Assembly: GCA_964635325.1 (NCBI GenBank) | Contig: CAZWOL010000007.1 | Span: 1 to 63,939, forward strand | Length of the DNA: 63,939 bases | Reading direction: 5' to 3' | Source: BOG-1112 sp964635325 | Lineage (GTDB): Bacteria > Bdellovibrionota_B > Oligoflexia > Oligoflexales > Bog-1112 | Shown here: one piece after another, positions 53,501-61,726 of the stretch | How the letters are laid out: every line of letters starts with the position of its first letter | How positions within the stretch are numbered: the stretch's first letter is position 1 | Translations under genes and position numbers: made by a program | The notes under the pieces: generated by a model | Databases searched by the model: none | Told to the model about the DNA's origin: nothing | Seen by the model: the letters and a program-made list of their open reading frames with translations, nothing else

Positions 53501-54459
53501 TCGCATCTGGAGTCACTCTCGGGGTTGCTCGCACCTGGAATGGTCATGTCGAACTTCGTCCAACAACGATTGGTCGACGTACCTTTTTAGGAAACAGTGC
53601 ACTAGTACCAGGAGGAAGCGAACTCACAGACAATATGCTAGTGGGTTGCTTGTCTGTACCTCCTTCATCTCCACAGCAACGTATGCAATCAGGAACATCG
53701 TGGTTTGGATCACCTGCGATCTATTTACCGCAACGACAGATCTTTAGTAACTTTGATGAGTCAACCACGTTCAATCCACCCAAAAAGCTCTACGCAGTAC
53801 GTCTCTTTATTGAGTTCTTCCGTATTATATTACCAGCGACATTAACTATACTGCTCAGCTTTTTGACGATCTTCACTATCTACACGTTACATACTCAGTA
53901 TTCGCTTATGCACCTGATTGCAGCTCTACCATTTTTGTTTGTAGGTTATGGGATCGCATCTGTGCTGTTGACTGCCTTGATCAAGAAAATACTAATGCAA
54001 AGCTATGTTCCAACTGTACGCCCTCTATGGAGTCACTTTGTTTGGCGTAGCGAGTTGGTGACTACGCTCTATGAAAATTTTCCGGTACCAGCTTTCTTAA
54101 GCCATCTGCGTGGAACTGGGTTCTTGCCTATTTTTCTACGCGTGCTGGGGGTGAAGATCGGAAAACGTGCCTACATGGAGACGACCGATATCACCGAGTT
54201 CGATGTTGTGGAAATGGGTGATGATGTTGCGCTCAATGACAACTGTGGTTTGCAAACTCATTTGTTTGAAGAACGCATCATGAAAGTTTCCAAAGTCACG
54301 TTGGGAGATCGCTGCTCAGTCGGAGCTGTCGCGATTGTTCTATACGATGCTGTGATGGAAAATGACTCTCAATTGGGGGATCTCTCCATGCTAATGAAGG
54401 GGGAAACTCTCCCTATTGGCACCCATTGGGAGGGACTGCCAGCACAGCGTGTGAGCTAG
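50518..54459 (+). CDS. NRPS-like amino-acid polymer synthetase (Pls-type architecture)
   Basis: 1313 aa. Adenylation domain (about 20-520): YVIYTSGSTGQPKGVMI, LGGEACPAHLVDRW, NTYGPTETTVSA, YRTGDLVRY and LPSGKVDRKQL. Carrier domain with FFLDLGGHSLRAA (phosphopantetheine Ser near 557). Then three tandem units, each a pair of TM helices (near 618-690, 852-915, 1094-1156) followed by a left-handed beta-helix acyltransferase-like domain. This A-T-6TM-C1C2C3 order is that of epsilon-poly-L-lysine synthetase and its relatives, which join one amino acid into homopolymers or cap short peptides. The amino acid is not determined. TTG 50518 is chosen because GGAGGAGG lies five bases before it; ATG 50494 has none. 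Confidence 0.85.
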   Translation: MQSTKLTLKSLPLERQHETLQDLFSWSAYAYANNEALEFNGSILTYADLDAQAKRFATYLRARGVGRGDFVVLYMPRGIEMFIGMLGIIEAGAVYVPMDPHSPLERVKYVYKDSQAKFIVTTSSQMKPDFSVACLYFDQIREEMNKVEVLPSTELVNDPNDLAYVIYTSGSTGQPKGVMIRHRSIAHFVHSEGSVLDIRPDDKVLQGFSLSFDMSLEEIWTAFYAGAKLIIASHEWMTSGPELASIINNLGITVWHCVPTLLAMQNEDMPKVRLINLGGEACPAHLVDRWACNGRRLLNTYGPTETTVSATYAELKAHVPVTIGKALPGYTTYIVDETLQLVEDGKEGELCIGGPGLAAGYMNRPDLTQEKFVTAPFKDEHDNPIFIYRTGDLVRYNADKDIEFLGRFDTQIKIRGFRVELSEIESVLMQEPGVQTAIVALLKDQHGFDALVAFVILQSKSTFQEARAWQNLRAKLPLYMVPALMDFVEELPRLPSGKVDRKQLRFPERALAEQKQKTVKAPTTSMEKKIHAVWTELFAPLAVSIDDDFFLDLGGHSLRAALMVSKLRKDHGLASISIQAVYKNRSVASLASFLEAKEAEYEAKDSVQHEFKMIPRLRYALCMLAQGGSLGLLFTILSTMGVLPYLVYVTSSERGYTILQSLVMSFAVVVLLLPLTFVLSILAKWTLIGKYKEGDYPLWGSYYVRWWLVKRFHSLVPSSFLTGTPLLAMYYRLMGAHVGKHVYLNTSSCDTWDLVSIGDGSVISQGASFCCSSVEGGMLKIRSIRVGRSCFVGNNAVLAMGSTMEDGSQLEDLSLLSPHRRIPSKEQWSGSPARLNTRVDQVSAVDANKIPLWMGVLQALTAATLPLLALLPILPGLFWLLTRHENFSLSLLAAAPVLALSYIVLSCLLIVAMKWTLIGKLKRSDIPFTSLAYFRFWLASRLMDLSLSYVRPIYETLYLAPWFRMLGVRLGKRTEVSTARGIVWDLLDISDECFVASGVTLGVARTWNGHVELRPTTIGRRTFLGNSALVPGGSELTDNMLVGCLSVPPSSPQQRMQSGTSWFGSPAIYLPQRQIFSNFDESTTFNPPKKLYAVRLFIEFFRIILPATLTILLSFLTIFTIYTLHTQYSLMHLIAALPFLFVGYGIASVLLTALIKKILMQSYVPTVRPLWSHFVWRSELVTTLYENFPVPAFLSHLRGTGFLPIFLRVLGVKIGKRAYMETTDITEFDVVEMGDDVALNDNCGLQTHLFEERIMKVSKVTLGDRCSVGAVAIVLYDAVMENDSQLGDLSMLMKGETLPIGTHWEGLPAQRVS

Positions 54460-54735
54460 GTCTGTAGGATTTTTGATCACGCGGTCTGTTGCTTTTGGAG
54501 TCTGTAGGTCTAAGTAGATTTTTTGGCGATCTATACCTATCTGAAATTATTGAAAAATTTTTTGGGTTGCAAAAATTTTTAGGATTTGGACCGGTCTTGA
54601 GTGTCAGGATTGGAAATCGGTTGCTGAGTGGCTAGGGAGTTGATAACATTCCAGGAACTTATGAGCTTTTGTTAGCCCTTTGCTGGAGCCTTAACTTAAA
54701 GCGCGTGTTTTGTAATTTTAGGAGTTTAAAAAGAA

Positions 54736-55098
54736 ATGGGAAGCTCGAAACTGTTTGTAGGCGGCCTGTCCTACAGCACTGATGAACAAAAACTTTCAGA
54801 AGCTTTCGCTCAGTACGGCGAAGTAACTAGCGCTGTTGTAATTCGTGACAGAGCCAGCGGGGATAGCAAAGGGTTTGGTTTCGTAGAAATGAAAAATCAA
54901 TCCGAAGCACAAGCTGCTATGGACGCATTGAACGGTGCAAACCTTGATGGTCGTCGCATCGCAGTTAACGAAGCACGTGAGCGTGAGCCACGTCGCGACG
55001 GCGGCGGTGGAGGCGGTCGACGTCCTCCATACGGCGGTGGTAACGGTGGTGGAATGGGATCCGGTGGTGGAATGGGCGGCGGAAGAAAACGCTTCTAG
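54736..55098 (+). CDS. RRM-type RNA-binding protein with glycine-rich tail
   Basis: 120 aa. One RNA recognition motif: RNP2 KLFVGGLSY and RNP1 KGFGFVEM are both intact, followed from residue 85 by a basic and Gly-rich tail (GGGGGRRPPYGGG). This is the layout of cyanobacterial Rbp and plant glycine-rich proteins, often cold-induced and acting as RNA chaperones. GGAG lies 11 bases before ATG 54736. The 276-base upstream gap (54460-54735) contains no gene and is a possible long leader; a terminator follows the gene. Monocistronic. Confidence 0.92.
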   Translation: MGSSKLFVGGLSYSTDEQKLSEAFAQYGEVTSAVVIRDRASGDSKGFGFVEMKNQSEAQAAMDALNGANLDGRRIAVNEAREREPRRDGGGGGGRRPPYGGGNGGGMGSGGGMGGGRKRF

Positions 55099-55145
55099 TC
55101 CATAGCTGGTATTGATCCTCCATTTGGGATCAACCATTCTATTCT

Positions 55146-55174
55146 AAAGGCGCGTTCCTCTGGGACGCGCCTTT
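55146..55174 (+). terminator. Rho-independent terminator after the RRM gene
   Basis: Perfect 10-base stem AAAGGCGCGT / ACGCGCCTTT with a 9-base loop, then CGTTTATC. It stands 48 bases after the RRM stop codon and before the next gene on the same strand. Confidence 0.85.
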
Positions 55175-55225
55175 CGTTTATCAAAAAAACCACAAAATCT
55201 ATCTTATCGACAGAAGGATATTCTC

Positions 55226-55801
55226 ATGGCAAAGACTCCATCCACGATGCTTCCACTTGGAACACAGGCCTTTGATTTTGCCCTTCCTGACCTTGATGGC
55301 AAAGCAACTGGGCTCAATCATTTTATTGGTGCCAAAGCCTATCTCGTGATGTTCATCTGCAATCACTGTCCCTATGTTATCCATATTCGTGAAAGTCTAG
55401 TTAAACTCGCAAAAGAGTTTCAGGCAAAAGGCGTTGCTGTCATCGCAATCAACTCCAATGACATAGAGCACTATCCCGAAGACAGCCCCGCAAAGATGAA
55501 AGAATTTGCCCAAGAGAATCATTTTAGCTTCCCCTATCTTTTCGACGCGACACAAGAGGTTGCAAAATCTTATCAGGCAGCATGCACGCCTGATTTTTTT
55601 GTGTTCGATGCCAAACGCTCACTCGTCTACAGAGGTCAGATGGATGAGAGTCGACCTGGCAATGACAAGGTGAATGATGGTGCCGATCTACGCAAAGCTC
55701 TAACTGCAGTATTAGAACAGAAAGCAGTCTCAGATGTGCAAAAGCCCTCGATCGGATGCAACATCAAGTGGAAAGCTGGCAACCAACCATCCTACTTCTA
55801 G
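55226..55801 (+). CDS. Thioredoxin-fold AhpC/TSA-like protein
   Basis: 191 aa with the motif MFICNHCPYVIHI and a predicted thioredoxin fold (DFALPDLDGKATGL...VAVIAINSND...TPDFFVFDA). CNHCPYV marks a common subgroup of thioredoxin-family proteins thought to be redox-active or peroxiredoxin-like; the substrate is unknown. There is no signal peptide, so it is cytoplasmic. AGAAGGA precedes ATG 55226. It may be cotranscribed with the small membrane protein 9 bases downstream. Confidence 0.8.
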   Translation: MAKTPSTMLPLGTQAFDFALPDLDGKATGLNHFIGAKAYLVMFICNHCPYVIHIRESLVKLAKEFQAKGVAVIAINSNDIEHYPEDSPAKMKEFAQENHFSFPYLFDATQEVAKSYQAACTPDFFVFDAKRSLVYRGQMDESRPGNDKVNDGADLRKALTAVLEQKAVSDVQKPSIGCNIKWKAGNQPSYF

Positions 55802-55810
55802 AGAAGCCTC

Positions 55811-56041
55811 ATGACCAATGATGATGAGAAAAAAAATAATGGCAAAGTGATTGCGTTTGAAAGATCTAAACGTCAAGGCGCATCCAAAAATGAACCACTG
55901 AACTGGAAAATACGCTATCAGATTCAGAGCCCCCCTGCTTCTAAGAAGCAAAAGTCCTCCCGTGAGCAACTTTGGTTCTGGGCCAAGTTCGTTGCCTACA
56001 TTTGTCTAGTGACCTATGGCCTCAAACAGTGTGGTTACTAA
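55811..56041 (+). CDS. Small hypothetical protein with C-terminal membrane helix
   Basis: 76 aa. The N-terminal 50 residues are highly charged and Lys/Ser-rich; a single hydrophobic segment at about 56-72 (FWAKFVAYICLVTYGLK) could anchor it in the membrane. Spacing of 9 bases to the preceding gene suggests cotranscription. The stop codon abuts repeat copy D. Function unknown. Confidence 0.5.
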   Translation: MTNDDEKKNNGKVIAFERSKRQGASKNEPLNWKIRYQIQSPPASKKQKSSREQLWFWAKFVAYICLVTYGLKQCGY

Positions 56042-56113
56042 TGATCCAGGCTCTGCCGAAGGTTCGCCTGCTAGTCAATTTGTAAGACGAGATTAACTAC
56101 GCAGGGATCAATA
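56042..56113 (+). repeat. Dispersed repeat family 1, copy D
   Basis: Short copy starting TGATCCAGGC directly at the stop of the preceding gene. It carries TTCGCCTGCTAG, TCAATTTGTAAGACGAGATTAA and GCAGGGATCAATA. The terminal TGATCC...GGATCA are inverted as in copy B, but the CCGAGGGG block is reduced. Confidence 0.78.
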
Positions 56114-56208
56114 ATATCGCTTGGGGAATGCACAAAATTTTGTTTCTGAGATAGTTCACAGTTTATTTGAGACCTCAGATGCCGTTCATTCTATGTGAAA
56201 AATAACTA

Positions 56209-57501
56209 TCAATCCAACCTGTAAATACCTAAAAAACCATTCGCAGAAAAATCTGAGGTATGAGAGCCTGGCGCATTGGACATTCCTGATATCAAAAGAT
56301 GACTTTCATCAAGGTGACGCACAAACAATGCTTCGCTACCTCGACTCTCTTTTGGAAATCTAAACGTTTGTGAAACTTTGTATTCGGAGTTCAGAATGAC
56401 ACCTAAAGCGTCTCGACTATCACTCACGCTTGCTCCATTGGGATTTTGGGTATAATTGGTTGAGCCCACAACTATGTATTTCCCATCTTTGGCCACATCC
56501 AGATCCAGGAAAATATCCCCACCTTTCACATTGATGGCCTTGTTTTCTACAAGGTCTCCGGAGTCCTTGTCAAAACGAGCTAGCCACCCATCCCATCCTG
56601 CTGGCACTTCCTCAATTTTGCTTCGCCCAAAAACTACAATACTCTTGTCTAAAATCTTAATACCATGAAGATCTCTGCGATTTTTATCATGCATATCATC
56701 GTCGGAAAAGACCTTATAAAAGGAAAAATCACCTTGAGACGTTCGCTTAGAGAGCGTCAACTCTTCATAAAATGAAGCTGCAGTGTATATAGATTCTTCT
56801 ACATCACTTGCGAGATAGACATGAAATCGAGAATCTCTTTGCTTGAAATTCAAAAATTCACAGATCACATCAAAAGTATAGAACATCGAGCGGATTTGAT
56901 AAGCTGATGGAAATACCTCCTGATGAGCCCAGATAACCTTTGACCCATTTCGACTTAGTGACACCCTATAAGTAAATACGGAAGAGTCATTCCATCGAGC
57001 TGCCACAACCACGTCATCACCAAGCGCAATAATTTTTGCTGCATCGACTGTTTGAATTGCTGCAACAAATTGCTCATTTCTTGGCAGTTCAAACGCCTCA
57101 ACTACCTTTGCCTCTTGCAGGCTTAAAAGTTTGTAGCGGATAGCATGGTCTTGTTTAGCTGTAACTATTGAAAGATTTCCATCATCGTGAACTGTATAAT
57201 CAATTAGAGACCAGCCATCTTCAGGAGCATACTCTGCATAAATCTTCAAATTTTCATCTAACCAAATAACTTTTCGAATTGGCCTTGTGATGATCGTTTG
57301 CTCTTGTAAATATTCCAACAAACCCGTCAACCTTTTACCTTGAATTGGCAGCGCTTTCAGCACAACCCATCCCGAAAAGGTCACACTCATTTGGGGCAAG
57401 GTATCGTTAGAGAAGTTTTGTTGACCGTTAGAATGCCAAACTGATTCTAGTTTTGGTGAGCACGCAAAAAGAATCAAGCTGATGAAAAAAATTATACGCA
57501 T
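56209..57501 (-). CDS. Hypothetical lipoprotein, possibly beta-propeller
   Basis: 430 aa, lipobox LFAC (Cys14). The mature part repeats strand-turn units with VVGSTNYTQNPNG, IVVFGRSKIEEVPAGWDGWLARFDKDSG and ISGMSNAPGS, the sort of blades seen in bacterial propeller lipoproteins that display logged properties. No catalytic residues are evident. ATG 57501 has only a weak AAAGAA upstream. It lies at the edge of the accessory region next to the IS remnant. Confidence 0.6.
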   Translation of the reverse strand: MRIIFFISLILFACSPKLESVWHSNGQQNFSNDTLPQMSVTFSGWVVLKALPIQGKRLTGLLEYLQEQTIITRPIRKVIWLDENLKIYAEYAPEDGWSLIDYTVHDDGNLSIVTAKQDHAIRYKLLSLQEAKVVEAFELPRNEQFVAAIQTVDAAKIIALGDDVVVAARWNDSSVFTYRVSLSRNGSKVIWAHQEVFPSAYQIRSMFYTFDVICEFLNFKQRDSRFHVYLASDVEESIYTAASFYEELTLSKRTSQGDFSFYKVFSDDDMHDKNRRDLHGIKILDKSIVVFGRSKIEEVPAGWDGWLARFDKDSGDLVENKAINVKGGDIFLDLDVAKDGKYIVVGSTNYTQNPNGASVSDSRDALGVILNSEYKVSQTFRFPKESRGSEALFVRHLDESHLLISGMSNAPGSHTSDFSANGFLGIYRLD

Positions 57502-57547
57502 AAATTATTCTTTTAATTGAATTAAGCAAACTACTTGGCAATGAGTC

Positions 57548-58282
57548 TGAAGTGCGCCCCCTGTGCTGGACAGAATTGCTAGAAATTATTGTATAGATTG
57601 ATTGAACGGTTCTTCTTTCAAACTTCCTACCCATTGCTCCTCAAAATCATCTGGAGGTAGATACCCCCAGAGACGAGTGTAGACAACATTTGTTATACAC
57701 ATCTTCGATGAACTTTGGAACCCGACTAATGACATCATCAAGCGTCTGGTAATCTCACAGATGAAGCTCCTCGCATTTGAGTGTTTTGAAGAAGCTCTCC
57801 GCATAAACATTATCGTAGCATCGACCTTTGGCTGACATACTGATCTCAAGCCCTTGGCTCCTCAAAAGGTCAACATAATCACAACTTGCATACTGGACAC
57901 CTCAGTCAATACATCCATGCTCTGGTTGTCGTTGTTCCATTGCCATTCTCAGAGCTTCCAAGCAGACCTGACGGTCAAGACTCTCTGAAATATCCCATCT
58001 AACAATTTTTCTGGAGAACAGATCCATGATGACCGCAAGATAGACAAAATTTGTTCATATTCGGATGTAGGTGAGATCGGAAACCCATGCCTCATTAAGT
58101 CTGGTGGCTTTATACCTTCGAAGCAAGTTTGGATAAACTCTCAAGCTGTGATCGGAGTCCGTAGTCGTACAAGCAAACTTCTTCCAAACTAGACCATTTC
58201 CGAGCTTCTGCAGACTTTTTTCTTGGGTTTGGCTTCTTGGCTCATTGAGCCTCCTGGTTCTCATGTGTTTCCTTGCAAACAA
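57548..58282 (-). mobile_element. Decayed IS3-family insertion sequence
   Basis: The end at 57548-57573 (TGAAGTGCGCCCCC then TGTGCTGGACA) resembles the terminal repeats of IS3/IS150-type elements (TGTCCA...GGGG...CACTTCA when read outward). The interior is a broken OrfB transposase. The opposite terminal repeat and OrfA are not visible, so the element is truncated. The 1224-base gap from 57502 to 58725 otherwise holds only the HipB-like remnant and its operator-like palindrome. Confidence 0.75.
57590..58282 (-). pseudogene. IS3-family transposase OrfB, broken
   Basis: Reading the minus strand across stops gives an IS3-type integrase core: YPNLLRRYKATRLNEAWVSDLTYIRI, stop, VYLAVIMDLFSRKIVRWDIS, then ID(stop)GVQYAS, SAKGRCYDNVYAESFFKTLK, stop, and DYQTLDDVISRVPKF. 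A frameshift precedes YLPPDDFEEQWVG. The three catalytic acidic positions of the DDE triad can still be placed (SDLTYI, the Asp before GVQY, and AESFFK). With three internal stops and one frameshift it cannot make a functional transposase. Confidence 0.85.
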
Positions 58283-58401
58283 TAGACCAGAAAGGATCTC
58301 TAGAAGTTACAGAATGTTATGCTGTTAATCGACATGCGATTTGTCTCATTTTTTACAACTGACTATGTCGCTTCAGCCTGGACAGCAAGGTTTTGATCAA
58401 A

Positions 58402-58426
58402 TATAACACCTTTTAAAGGTGCTATA
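58402..58426. promoter_or_regulatory. Palindromic operator-like site
   Basis: TATA-a-CACCTTT-t-AAAGGTG-c-TATA, a near-perfect dyad of 25 bases lying 36 bases before the start of the HipB-like remnant. Autorepressing antitoxins of that family bind such sites. Assignment is by position and symmetry. Confidence 0.4.
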
Positions 58427-58462
58427 TTTAAAAATTAACTATATACCCTATGAGGTTTGACT

Positions 58463-58603
58463 ATGAAAAAAAGACATAAAGAGGCATAGATCAAATCCAA
58501 GGCAAGTGATCTTGCCACATTTATGCGAGAACGAAGGAAATCAATAGGATTTACGCAAGATGTCACAATATCTACTATTAAAATCCTGCTGAATATTGTG
58601 TGA
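58463..58603 (+). pseudogene. HipB/Xre-like antitoxin remnant
   Basis: ATG 58463 opens MKKRHKEA, then an in-frame TAG, then IKSKASDLATFMRERRKSIGFTQDVTIST...LLNIV and TGA. ASDLATFMRERRKSIGFTQ matches the first helices of HipB-type helix-turn-helix antitoxins (LGxxIRERRKxxGLTQ), but the recognition helix is lost after FTQ. No HipA toxin gene follows. It is a decayed toxin-antitoxin locus next to the IS remnant. Confidence 0.6.
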
Positions 58604-58725
58604 TTTTTAGGAACTAATTTTTTCTCAGTTAACTTCAGGTGGTCTTCCTTTTTTGTGAGACTGCGCCACCTATGTTTTCCATAGACGCACTAGTTAATTT
58701 CCAACACATGAAAACGGATGAAAGC

Positions 58726-60582
58726 ATGCTCAAAAAAGGTTTCTATACACTTTTCTTCACAATAGCCTCCCTACATCCATCAGTAGAGGCATCTGACATT
58801 CTCGCACCTGAAAGGGATGTGACACATCAAGCCTATCAGACCGAATTGTTTCAGCAATGCATTCTAGATAGCTGCGGCCCAAACCGGTCTGATGAAGACT
58901 TGTTGACCAAATGGGAAAACATGCCTTTACCATCTCACATCCAAGCTCTAGCAGATGCTGACGTCGAAGAAGTTTTCTCCTTACTAGAGTCAACTTCAGG
59001 GCTTTTTTCCCAGAACAAGACCATTGCCCAAACTAACCTTACACAGCAGGAACTCGCCTATCTTTTGTTTTGTGTTGTCGTAGGAGCGATCCCTGAAGAC
59101 TCGCACTCAGAAGACGGCTTGTTTGTCTATGATGAAGCAAAATATGCCAAACGATTTTCCGAGTTCCCTCAAGTTGCGCAAGCCCTCTCTTTACTTTTTA
59201 GCTTTCCTATAGCACAAGAGTTGCTCCTCTTCTCTATCACTCTTCAAAACGATGCTTATGCCTTCACAGACTGGTCTTTCCACTATGCAGGACGCGATGC
59301 TGGGATACTTGCCATGCGTCAATTAGCAAAAGATGTTAATAGCAAGTTAGCCAACTTGGAAAGCAATGTTCGCAATATAATTGATGCTGCGACTCATCCT
59401 GCGTTCTATCGCGTTTTGCAAGAGCCTCAGTACAATCCCGAAGATCTTTCGCTCTTCATCCGGTTTCTGCTCTTGCGGAAGGTGTTCGTTGCAATTTTCA
59501 CTGAAAGTCAAGACTTCTTAAATGCTGCGCAGGAGTTTGATGCTGCTTCGTTCTTTGAAAAAAAGCTTTCTCCCGAGACAAAGAAAAGCATTGAGGATTA
59601 TACCCTGCTTAGCGATAGAACTAAGGAAGGTTTGAAGCACCAGCTTAGAAAGGCCTATCACGACAAGTTGAGTCTCTACTATCACTCGCGTCCAAATGCT
59701 TCTGAGCTTAATAATTTTTTGAAGGTGACGCAACACGCTCGCAACGATGTCATAAATGAAGTTAAAAAACTCTTCAGTGCAAAGTTTTCCACATCGTTAA
59801 CGCCTCTGATAGAAGGGCTTGAGTTTCGCACTATCATGGGACAGGGAAGGTTTGAAAAACAAAAAGAAGAAGGCAGTACACGTCTTAAGCAAAAAATCGA
59901 GTTTCTCAAACAATGGAAGGACAACAGGTTTTCCTATTTTGTCTTACTAGAACATTTAGCTAGCAATGCCGAGATACTTGAAAGCTTTGCCGATCTACTC
60001 GATGATCCTGAATTCCAAATGTCACGCCACCCTGTCGAATTTTCCACCAAATACGGTCCCACCATACTCACAGGATGGCACGGACCTATGCTCAAGTCGA
60101 GTTTCTCCACGATTCTCCGGCATGAGATAGCTCATAAGATCGAGTTTTTCTGGCAGCAGCATCCAAAAATGCTTACGACCAATGACAAAGAAAAAATCAA
60201 AACGATGACCCAATGCTTTCATAAGTTACATCCAGTCGCGTCCGCACCTGCGCATGCCAACTCAAGTGAATCTATTGCTAGGGAAGACAAATATTTTAGC
60301 GAGGATTTTGCGGACGCAATAGCAGCGAATTCGTCTCCAAAAGGTGAAAATTTAGCATGCCTATTCATCCCCCACTCCCCCGATCTATCGTTCGCAAGTG
60401 TTACCCAAAGTAATCTTGAAGACACCCACAGCAGCGACTTCTTCCGTCTGCTTCATGTGTCCAGTATTCGTGGGCAGATTCCGAATAGCTGCAAGGTTTA
60501 CGTTGCAGCCTACGAAAACAATTTAGCATTGAAAAATTGCCTATACGAAGCCGCACATTCCAGCGAGCACGACGAGCTGTGA
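58726..60582 (+). CDS. Exported putative zinc metalloprotease
   Basis: 618 aa from ATG 58726, starting with a signal peptide (LKKGFYTLFFTIASLHPSVEASD). The C-terminal third has ILRHEIAHKIEFFWQQH, an HExxH zinc-binding motif, and about 60 residues later DKYFSEDFADAIAA, which can give the third acidic ligand as in gluzincins. The first 400 residues are helical and unrecognised. Likely a secreted or periplasmic peptidase; substrate unknown. ATG 58708 is an alternative start; no strong ribosome site decides. It follows a region of mobile-element decay, consistent with acquired DNA. Confidence 0.62.
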   Translation: MLKKGFYTLFFTIASLHPSVEASDILAPERDVTHQAYQTELFQQCILDSCGPNRSDEDLLTKWENMPLPSHIQALADADVEEVFSLLESTSGLFSQNKTIAQTNLTQQELAYLLFCVVVGAIPEDSHSEDGLFVYDEAKYAKRFSEFPQVAQALSLLFSFPIAQELLLFSITLQNDAYAFTDWSFHYAGRDAGILAMRQLAKDVNSKLANLESNVRNIIDAATHPAFYRVLQEPQYNPEDLSLFIRFLLLRKVFVAIFTESQDFLNAAQEFDAASFFEKKLSPETKKSIEDYTLLSDRTKEGLKHQLRKAYHDKLSLYYHSRPNASELNNFLKVTQHARNDVINEVKKLFSAKFSTSLTPLIEGLEFRTIMGQGRFEKQKEEGSTRLKQKIEFLKQWKDNRFSYFVLLEHLASNAEILESFADLLDDPEFQMSRHPVEFSTKYGPTILTGWHGPMLKSSFSTILRHEIAHKIEFFWQQHPKMLTTNDKEKIKTMTQCFHKLHPVASAPAHANSSESIAREDKYFSEDFADAIAANSSPKGENLACLFIPHSPDLSFASVTQSNLEDTHSSDFFRLLHVSSIRGQIPNSCKVYVAAYENNLALKNCLYEAAHSSEHDEL

Positions 60583-60686
60583 CTTGAAGAGGCACATAGT
60601 TTGTGCAGAAGAACGCAGGTGCATGTACATTCCCCAATACACCTTGCTTCCGTGTGGCATCGCTGCTCAGAGAAGCTACTGCTGTA

Positions 60687-61586
60687 CTATAAATCACGCT
60701 TAGAATGAATAATGGCTTCCAAACTTTTGAGTATGGGTGCCGTCGTATGATGAATAGATGTATAGTAAGATACAAGATTATCGGTATGGTATGGAATTTC
60801 AACCTCACGTCCCAAGTAGCTTCTGGTGAATGCGGACCATTTTCCTGAGACCCAGTCACCTTGAAGAGAAACTGCTGTTACAAGTTCGGAGGCTCTCGCT
60901 AGGTGAGAAGCATCGATCTCCTGTTCTTGTTTGGGTGAAATTTGCAGACTATTAAAAATATAGGCATGACGTCCAGTCTTCAAAGCAACATATTGTGCAA
61001 TGGCACCACCCAGTGAAGACCCAGTGAGTATGATCTTTGCATTAGGTGACATCATTTGCAGATCTTCAACCAATTTTAGAGCTCGACTAAAATGCTCAGG
61101 ATTCCCATCCAGTAACTTAAATTGCAAAAGAGTGTACAAATTTCGAGAAAATACACCTAAATTTGAGAGAATATATCTATCTGGACTCAGAAAAGCACGC
61201 AACTCAGTTCCCTTGAAGGCAACAACCAGGTCCTTTGAAGAATTTTTGAGAAAAATTAATGCGTTGAAACCAATTTTTGGGATGTCGATAGCTGCAGTTC
61301 GTTCAACATAGTATTTCTGCCAACTTGAAGGAATCTCTGCCTTTGATAGGCGAGAATAGCCATCCATGCGTTGATCAGGATTCTGAGCAGATTTTGCAGA
61401 ATAAGATAAATCTGACATCTTAGCATAAGGATAGAGTTCAATTGCCATCCGCTGGAGCTCTTGAGCTTCTGTTAAAGATGAGACGGGAGTTAAAGATGAA
61501 ACGGGAGCTAAAGATGAGACAGGTTTAGCAAGTAAACCTGAACTCAAAAACAATATGGAAATTAATACAAGCTTAAACATTGGCAT
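60687..61586 (-). CDS. Exported class 3-like lipase
   Basis: 299 aa alpha/beta-hydrolase. Signal peptide (LVLISILFLSSGLLAK), then three copies of PVSSL(A/T), then the catalytic domain. VVAFKGTE provides the oxyanion region, LTGSSLGGAIAQYVAL the nucleophile elbow (GxSxG), SLQGDWVSG a plausible acidic residue and the terminal SIHHTTAPI the His. This matches fungal-lipase-like (class 3) enzymes, which hydrolyse acyl glycerols or phospholipids. ATG 61586 has GGAG eight bases before. The enzyme is probably released or periplasmic. Confidence 0.78.
   Translation of the reverse strand: MPMFKLVLISILFLSSGLLAKPVSSLAPVSSLTPVSSLTEAQELQRMAIELYPYAKMSDLSYSAKSAQNPDQRMDGYSRLSKAEIPSSWQKYYVERTAAIDIPKIGFNALIFLKNSSKDLVVAFKGTELRAFLSPDRYILSNLGVFSRNLYTLLQFKLLDGNPEHFSRALKLVEDLQMMSPNAKIILTGSSLGGAIAQYVALKTGRHAYIFNSLQISPKQEQEIDASHLARASELVTAVSLQGDWVSGKWSAFTRSYLGREVEIPYHTDNLVSYYTSIHHTTAPILKSLEAIIHSKRDL
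61472..61525 (-). repeat. 18-base tandem repeat, three units, in the lipase gene
   Basis: Three consecutive 18-base units related to TTAAAGATGAGACGGGAG, each encoding PVSSLA/T just after the signal peptide. Units differ at a few bases. Copy number changes would keep the frame. Confidence 0.85.
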
Positions 61587-61726
61587 TTGGCCCACTCCAT
61601 TGATCTATATCCAAGATCTCTACAACGGTGTAATCGGTCGACTTAAGAAATACATTAATCAATACTCATAAGTCATTGAAATAGGGCTCTTATACAAAAT
61701 AAAAGCAGCAAAGGAAAGGACTTCGC

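Noticed and set aside
58639..58725. Earlier GTG start for the metalloprotease
   Set aside because: It would bury the signal peptide behind 29 residues and has no properly spaced ribosome site.
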